Positions 60,010-64,000 of a DNA stretch of 64,000 nt are shown in pieces (within the stretch, counting starts at the first letter, position 1; every line of letters starts with the position of its first letter). Position numbers and translations under genes: made by a program. Below the pieces are notes generated by a model. That model saw only the letters and a program-made list of their open reading frames with translations, ran no database searches and was not told the DNA's origin. This DNA is from Sphingomonas tagetis (GTDB lineage: Bacteria; Pseudomonadota; Alphaproteobacteria; Sphingomonadales; Sphingomonadaceae): the NCBI RefSeq assembly GCF_024211275.1, contig NZ_JAMLDX010000014.1, forward strand, positions 59,340 to 123,339. Direction: 5' to 3'.

Positions 60010-60879
60010 TCAAGGCGCGCGCCGCACCGGCGGCATCACGTTGCAGATATCCGCCCCGCCCGCCGGCAGCTCGAAGAAGGGCGGCTCGCGGTTCTCACGC
60101 GACTTCACCCACGCCGCGAACCGCGCATTGTCCGCCGCGCGATATTCGAAGCGCGGCCGCTCGGCTTCGGGCAGGTCGCTCGCCAGCCGCACGCTGACGA
60201 TCGGCACGCGCTGGCTCGCTTCCTTGTAGAGTCCCAGCCCGCCTTCGGTCCCGCGCGGGAGCGACGAGAGATGCTCGATCCCCTCCAGCACGCGTCCGAC
60301 GATCGCGATGTTGCGGTCGAGATGCCGCGGCGCATGCCCGATCACCGCATAGAGATCGCCGCCGCTTCCCGTGCTCGGCGCCAGATCGCGCGCCACGCCG
60401 ACCATGCCATAGCAATGCGGCAGCCACGCTACCGTCCCGTTCGTCGCCACCGGCCAGCCGTCCGCACTGTGCCCGGCCGCAGTCGAATAAGGATCGGTCC
60501 GCATCAGCCGCGTCACCGCGTCATAGCGCGGCCAGTCATATTCGGCCGGCGGCTGCGCGATCACGCCGTCAGGCAGCGCCTTCTTCTCGCTGGCATCGCC
60601 CCATTGCACGACATAATTGTCATGCACGCGGTAGATCGTCTCACCGTCCCACCAGCGCGCCGTAGCGAGCTTGCGGATGTTGGCGACATGCACCGGCGTA
60701 TAGCGCGCGGCCAGCCGGATCACGACCCGCCGCTCGCCCGCCCCCTTTCCTGCCAGCGTCATCACCAGCAGCTCATCGGCGGGGATCTCGATCCAGTCGG
60801 CGGGGAGCGGATCGGAGGGTTTCGGTGCGGCCGGCACAGCGGCGGCCTGAAGCGCGATGGCAAGGAGCGAAGTCAGCAT
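60010..60879 (-). CDS. Periplasmic cyclophilin-type peptidyl-prolyl isomerase
   Basis: 289 aa. Signal peptide MLTSLLAIALQAAAVPAAPK. Cyclophilin elements are RYTPVHVANIRKLATARWWD, YRVHDNYVVQWGDAS and the LYAVIGHAPRHLDRNIAIVG/RVLEGIEHL strand-helix. Divergent from the minimal fold: a 40-residue insertion in the centre. Catalyses proline isomerisation of exported proteins. ATG at 60879 chosen for the signal peptide. Confidence 0.85.
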   Translation of the reverse strand: MLTSLLAIALQAAAVPAAPKPSDPLPADWIEIPADELLVMTLAGKGAGERRVVIRLAARYTPVHVANIRKLATARWWDGETIYRVHDNYVVQWGDASEKKALPDGVIAQPPAEYDWPRYDAVTRLMRTDPYSTAAGHSADGWPVATNGTVAWLPHCYGMVGVARDLAPSTGSGGDLYAVIGHAPRHLDRNIAIVGRVLEGIEHLSSLPRGTEGGLGLYKEASQRVPIVSVRLASDLPEAERPRFEYRAADNARFAAWVKSRENREPPFFELPAGGADICNVMPPVRRAP

Positions 60880-60944
60880 GGCGACACGCTGACACGCTTG
60901 CGGTCCCCGCCGCAAGCCACTAGGGCAGCGCCTTCCTGGCATGC

Positions 60945-61035
60945 GGAGCGGTGGCCGAGTGGTCGAAGGCGCTCGCCTGGAAAGTGAGTATACGTCAAAA
61001 GCGTATCGAGGGTTCGAATCCCTCCCGCTCCGCCA
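60945..61035 (+). tRNA. tRNA-Ser (GGA)
   Basis: GGAGCGG/CCGCTCC acceptor, long variable arm, anticodon loop CTGGAAA (anticodon GGA), T-arm GAGGG-TTCGAAT-CCCTC, discriminator G and encoded CCA. 91 bases with CCA, the class-II length. Accessory genes follow directly, as at many tRNA-Ser islands. Confidence 0.95.
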
Positions 61036-61507
61036 CCCAGTCCCTCGATCGGTGTTTATTTGGGTCTGCCGCCCAGAAGGCGCGCAGTTCTGCGCCCTTT
61101 GTGGGTGCGAACGGTACTGCGGAGAGGCGCCCCGCCAGAGAATTTACGGCAAAATCGGTCCTTTTCTCTGAGGCCACGGCCCGCAGTACGGTTCTGGAAA
61201 AGCCCGGAATCGCAAAAGTTCGCTGTTTTTCCACGAATCCGGTCGGCGTGCCGACTCCGTCAACATCGGCCGTAGCAGAGAAAGTGACGCAAAAGCAGAT
61301 ACTTGTGCCGCGAATTGTCGCTGATCACTTCGAGGAAACGTGGCGATAATGCGTGATAATTCGTGATAACTCGCGATAATCGGCTGCAAAACGACGCAGA
61401 TCCGTCGGCAGTCCGCAGAGGCGCTCCGATTTCTACAAAACTGCTGTGGCACCAGGCGCTCAGTAAGATTCCCGATTGCATCCCGGCCGCGGTTTGAATA
61501 CAAAGTC
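61036..61507. other. Non-coding stretch after tRNA-Ser with iterons and an inverted repeat
   Basis: No gene is evident in these 472 bases. Four 10-bp tandem repeats of the form CG(T/C)GATAA(T/C) lie at 61341-61380 (GCGATAAT, GCGTGATAAT, TCGTGATAAC, TCGCGATAAT). GAACGGTACTGCGG (61109-61122) and CCGCAGTACGGTTC (61181-61194) form an inverted repeat with one mismatch. Both suggest protein-binding sites ahead of the ParB-methyltransferase gene. Confidence 0.65.
61341..61380 (+). repeat. Four tandem 10-bp GATAA iterons
   Basis: The repeats are spaced exactly one helical turn apart, so a protein could bind them on one face. Position, 128-167 bases before the gene at 61508, fits a regulator or partition-type site. 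Confidence 0.7.
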
Positions 61508-62854
61508 ATGTCCCACCACGGATCCACACTAGATGGATTCCGTTTGATGGACGTTCCCAATACCCATTCGATCGAAGCGCTGCCGCCGGAGCAAATCAAG
61601 CTCGGCAAACGCTGGCGCAAAAATCCGCCTGAACAGATCGCGGAAGCCGCCCGGCAGCTCGAACTCACCGGCACGGTCGTCGAGCCTCCCCTGCTCGACG
61701 CCAACGACTATGTCGTGTGCGGCGGCGCCATCGTGCAGGCCGCCCAGCGACTGAAATGGCCCACCATCCCGGTCCTGCGGGTCAACAACATGTCGCCGGA
61801 AGAACTCCGGCTTTACGCGATCAATGCGCACAAGCTCTCGGACATGGGCGGGTACGACAATGCCATGCTGGCCGAGGAGCTTCGGGAACTCGCCAAGCTC
61901 CTCGGCGACGACGTGCTCTCCAGGCTGGCGATCCCGGAAGGCGAACTCACCCAGCTCCTGGGTCTGGCGGGCGGCACGGCAGATGACGATGTCGACGCCG
62001 CGCTCGAGCGCGAGGGAATCGCGCCGATCACACGGCCGGGAGATCTGTGGAAGCTGGGACAACACCGGTTGCTCTGCGGCACCGCGCTCGAGGGGTGGAG
62101 CTACGAAGCGGTGATGAAGGACGAGCTGGCGCAGTTCGTCCTGACGGATATGCCATATAACATTTCCATGCGCACGATCTCGAGCCAGCCCGACCGTGAG
62201 GAATTCGCGTTCGGGCACGGCGAGATGTCGCCCAACGAGTTCGCCCGCTTCATCACGACCGCGATGCGACACATGAAGGAAGCGAGCGAACCGGGCAGCC
62301 TCCATGCCTTCTTCATGAGCTACCACTTCCTGCTCGAATTGCTCCGCGCCGGCACGATCGTCTTCGGCCGGCCCAAGGCGTTGTGCACCTGGGTCAAGAG
62401 TCTGCCGGGCCAGGGGAGCCTGTTTCGCTCCCAGACCGAGCAGATCGCGTACTTCCGCAACGGCGACAGCCCCCATCGCAACAACGTGCAGCTCGGCAAG
62501 CACCAGCGCAGCCGCTCGACGGCGTGGCATTATGACGGGATGACGACCGCCTCGGCCGAGCGGGACGAAACGCTCAAGTTCCACGCGACGCCGAAGCCGG
62601 TTTTGCTCCTGAAGGACGCAATTCTGGACGTCACCTCGCGCACCGGTATCGTTCTCGATCCGTTCGCGGGGATCGGCAGCATCATTCTGGCCGCCCATTC
62701 GGCCGAACGCCGGGCGTTCGCGATCGAGATCGAGCCCGGGTTTGTCGATGTTGCAATCCGCCGGATGCGCAACGCCCACGGGATCGATGCCATCCGCGAA
62801 TCCGACGGGATGTCGTTCAGCGAGCTGGAAACGCTCCAGTCCGAGGGGGCCTGA
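61508..62854 (+). CDS. ParB-domain DNA methyltransferase (beta class)
   Basis: 448 aa. Residues 20-115 form a ParB-like domain (EQIKLGKRWRKNPPEQIAEA, then DYVVCGGAIVQAAQRLKWPT). Residues 185-435 are an adenine-N6/cytosine-N4 methyltransferase with the catalytic motif as TDMPYNI (DMPY at 214-217, in place of DPPY) before the AdoMet motif LDPFAGIGS (383-391), the beta-class order. ParB-methyltransferases occur in phages and islands. The substitution of Pro by Met may change activity. ATG at 61508 has no strong site; 61547 is an alternative. Confidence 0.88.
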   Translation: MSHHGSTLDGFRLMDVPNTHSIEALPPEQIKLGKRWRKNPPEQIAEAARQLELTGTVVEPPLLDANDYVVCGGAIVQAAQRLKWPTIPVLRVNNMSPEELRLYAINAHKLSDMGGYDNAMLAEELRELAKLLGDDVLSRLAIPEGELTQLLGLAGGTADDDVDAALEREGIAPITRPGDLWKLGQHRLLCGTALEGWSYEAVMKDELAQFVLTDMPYNISMRTISSQPDREEFAFGHGEMSPNEFARFITTAMRHMKEASEPGSLHAFFMSYHFLLELLRAGTIVFGRPKALCTWVKSLPGQGSLFRSQTEQIAYFRNGDSPHRNNVQLGKHQRSRSTAWHYDGMTTASAERDETLKFHATPKPVLLLKDAILDVTSRTGIVLDPFAGIGSIILAAHSAERRAFAIEIEPGFVDVAIRRMRNAHGIDAIRESDGMSFSELETLQSEGA

Positions 62855-62856
62855 CC

Positions 62857-63672
62857 ATGGCCCGACGTCACAAGCGGCGCTTCCCTCCATCGGACCCGCC
62901 GACTGGATCCGTGAGACCGGAATTCGAGAATGCCGACCGCAAGGTCGGGTACTGCAGCCCACCATTCGAGCACCAGTGGCCGCCGGGATATTGCCCCAAC
63001 CCGAGTGGCCGTCCTCGCAAAAAGGAAATCAAAATGAAACTGCCGACTTTTCCCAGCGATGTTGAGCGCGCAATCCTCGACTACGGCAAGCAGATTGCCG
63101 GTGAGGTGAACGGCAAGACCTACACCAATATCGACAAGTCGTTGCTGACCCTCAATGCCCATCAGGCCGAGAAGCCGGAATTCGCGAAAGCCCTCCTTCA
63201 AATGTTCCAGGATGCGAGCAAGCGCGAACAGGAATTCAATCTCGCCCTCATCGCCGACGTTTATGCTTACAAGAACGAATGGGGTCCCAAATTCGCTGCG
63301 GCGAGGTTGGCCGGCAAACCGCTCCCTCGCCAATATCCCGATCCGGACGATATCGTGATCTGCGACAATCTGACCGTGAAGTTTTTGGGGCCCGTCACCG
63401 CCGATGATGCGGCCAAGTGGGAGTTCTTCAAACGGGGGCGCGAGGTGTATTTCTCACTCGCCCGTGAAATCATCGAGATGACGAATTGCACCTGTTCCCT
63501 CGAAGAGGGGCGCGAGCGCTATCTCAAACTTCGCCGGCAGTTCTATCGGGTCAACCGCCACCTGCCCAAAGATTTCAAGCGAAAGCACCCCGCGAAGTTC
63601 CCGCCGTTCAACCCGACACCGGGGTGCCCGCCCGACTGGGACGATGAGGATGATGAGAATCCCATCGCGTAA
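62857..63672 (+). CDS. DUF5681-type protein, partner of the ParB-methyltransferase
   Basis: 271 aa. The N-terminal 60 residues end in PGYCPNPSGRPRKKE, the (G)xNPxGRPK element of DUF5681 proteins, which often accompany phage-type ParB-methyltransferases. The rest is charged and helical (RAILDYGKQIAGEVNGKTYT, REIIEMTNCTCSLEEGRERY, FYRVNRHLPKDFKRKHPAKF). Starts 3 bases after the methyltransferase stop, so the two are one unit. Function unknown; possibly the sequence-specific or packaging partner. Confidence 0.75.
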   Translation: MARRHKRRFPPSDPPTGSVRPEFENADRKVGYCSPPFEHQWPPGYCPNPSGRPRKKEIKMKLPTFPSDVERAILDYGKQIAGEVNGKTYTNIDKSLLTLNAHQAEKPEFAKALLQMFQDASKREQEFNLALIADVYAYKNEWGPKFAAARLAGKPLPRQYPDPDDIVICDNLTVKFLGPVTADDAAKWEFFKRGREVYFSLAREIIEMTNCTCSLEEGRERYLKLRRQFYRVNRHLPKDFKRKHPAKFPPFNPTPGCPPDWDDEDDENPIA

Positions 63673-63686
63673 TACTTTTGTGACGG

Positions 63687-63711
63687 GCCGGGCACGTGGC
63701 GCGTGCCCGGC
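63687..63711 (+). terminator. GC hairpin after the DUF5681 gene
   Basis: GCCGGGCACG and CGTGCCCGGC pair perfectly around five bases, 15 bases after the stop. There is no T-run. Confidence 0.6.
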
Positions 63712-64000
63712 AGAACACTACGTTGAGCGCCATTTCCGATGCTCGCGCCTGACCGTGTTGATGAGGGAACCGACGAGCAGAATGGCGGGAAGGATATCGA
63801 ATTCGACTGGAACTCGATGATGATCCGCAGGGACCGATCGATTGGTTAGCTGACCTGCCGTCACCGAATACCCATGCGTGGATGCGGCGGTGACAAAACA
63901 GGCCATCGGAACGCCGGCATGGTGCTGAGCGTGGCGGAGTAAAATCCGGCCGTTGGTAAGGCTGCTTCTTTTGGGAGCGGCCGGGGATGTTTGCCGTGGA
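63712..64000. other. Right edge, no supported gene
   Basis: An open frame of 62 codons on the minus strand (63718-63906) has no ribosome-binding site or recognisable domain. I see no RNA gene or repeat. The accessory patch may continue beyond the window. Confidence 0.4.

Noticed and set aside
63718..63906. 62-codon minus-strand frame near the right edge
   Set aside because: No ribosome-binding site, no domain, and no neighbour overlap to support it.
1..64000. CRISPR array or rRNA genes
   Set aside because: No run of regularly spaced repeats with unique spacers, and no rRNA-like sequence was seen. The 10-bp iterons at 61341 have no spacers.

Overview
The window comes from a GC-rich alphaproteobacterium, most likely a member of the Sphingomonadaceae. 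This rests on a DUF1153/SciP-type regulator, the Ku/LigD end-joining pair, the mla-type operon layout and the general protein style. It has two parts: a lambda-like prophage that fills about 1-27,800 and runs off the left edge, and ordinary chromosome from about 27,900 to the right edge. A small accessory patch follows a tRNA-Ser at about 61.0-63.7 kb.

Prophage. A CI/S24 repressor gene (20,610) sits between two divergent promoters, each with a TGTG-N6-CACA operator in its spacer. The leftward early unit (20,527 to 15,342) carries a CHC2 primase, a DUF3987 protein and unknowns. The rightward early unit (21,525 to 27,785) is a chain of fifteen small genes, almost all joined by 4-base ATGA/GTGA overlaps; it includes a ParB-like protein and ends with an AlpA-like regulator. 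Between 13.1 and 15.2 kb lie an XRE regulator, palindromic operator candidates, a tRNA-like sequence and a run of micro-genes. Leftward from 13.6 kb come terminase small and large subunits, gpW, portal, a truncated ClpP-like protease and a strong terminator. A cargo block follows (HTH proteins, a BRO/KilA-type antirepressor, small unknowns), then a second Nu1-like HTH protein, a full protease-capsid fusion and a tape-measure protein with an M23 peptidase domain. The packaging module is therefore represented twice, once truncated and once without terminase or portal. No neck or tail-tube genes lie between capsid and tape measure, and no integrase is visible, so the element looks mosaic and probably defective.

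Chromosome. After tRNA-Gly(TCC) come purA and a leftward cluster: a DnaJ-type chaperone, a YihY/BrkB membrane protein, fabI, a small secreted protein, a GNAT acetyltransferase and aroC. Upstream on the same strand are ku, a MgtC-like gene, ligD, an ATP-grasp/alpha-E fusion and a transglutaminase, so DNA end joining sits next to a probable peptide-modifying module. Rightward then run pdxH, a cation-efflux gene, a PhzF gene and a GNAT gene. These are followed by mnmA, sciP, two GlsB-type membrane genes around a SIMPL gene, and an RND efflux pair with a DUF445 gene.

The lipid-transport operon mlaE-mlaF-mlaD-auxiliary lipoprotein begins at 56,303. Its start codon lies inside the right copy of a 9-10 bp direct repeat that flanks a 270 bp fold-back element with long terminal inverted repeats and two internal hairpins. 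This looks like a MITE that inserted at the translation start and placed a strongly folding sequence in the leader. Past a cyclophilin gene and tRNA-Ser(GGA) there is a 470 bp non-coding stretch with four 10-bp iterons, then a ParB-methyltransferase gene and a DUF5681-type partner.
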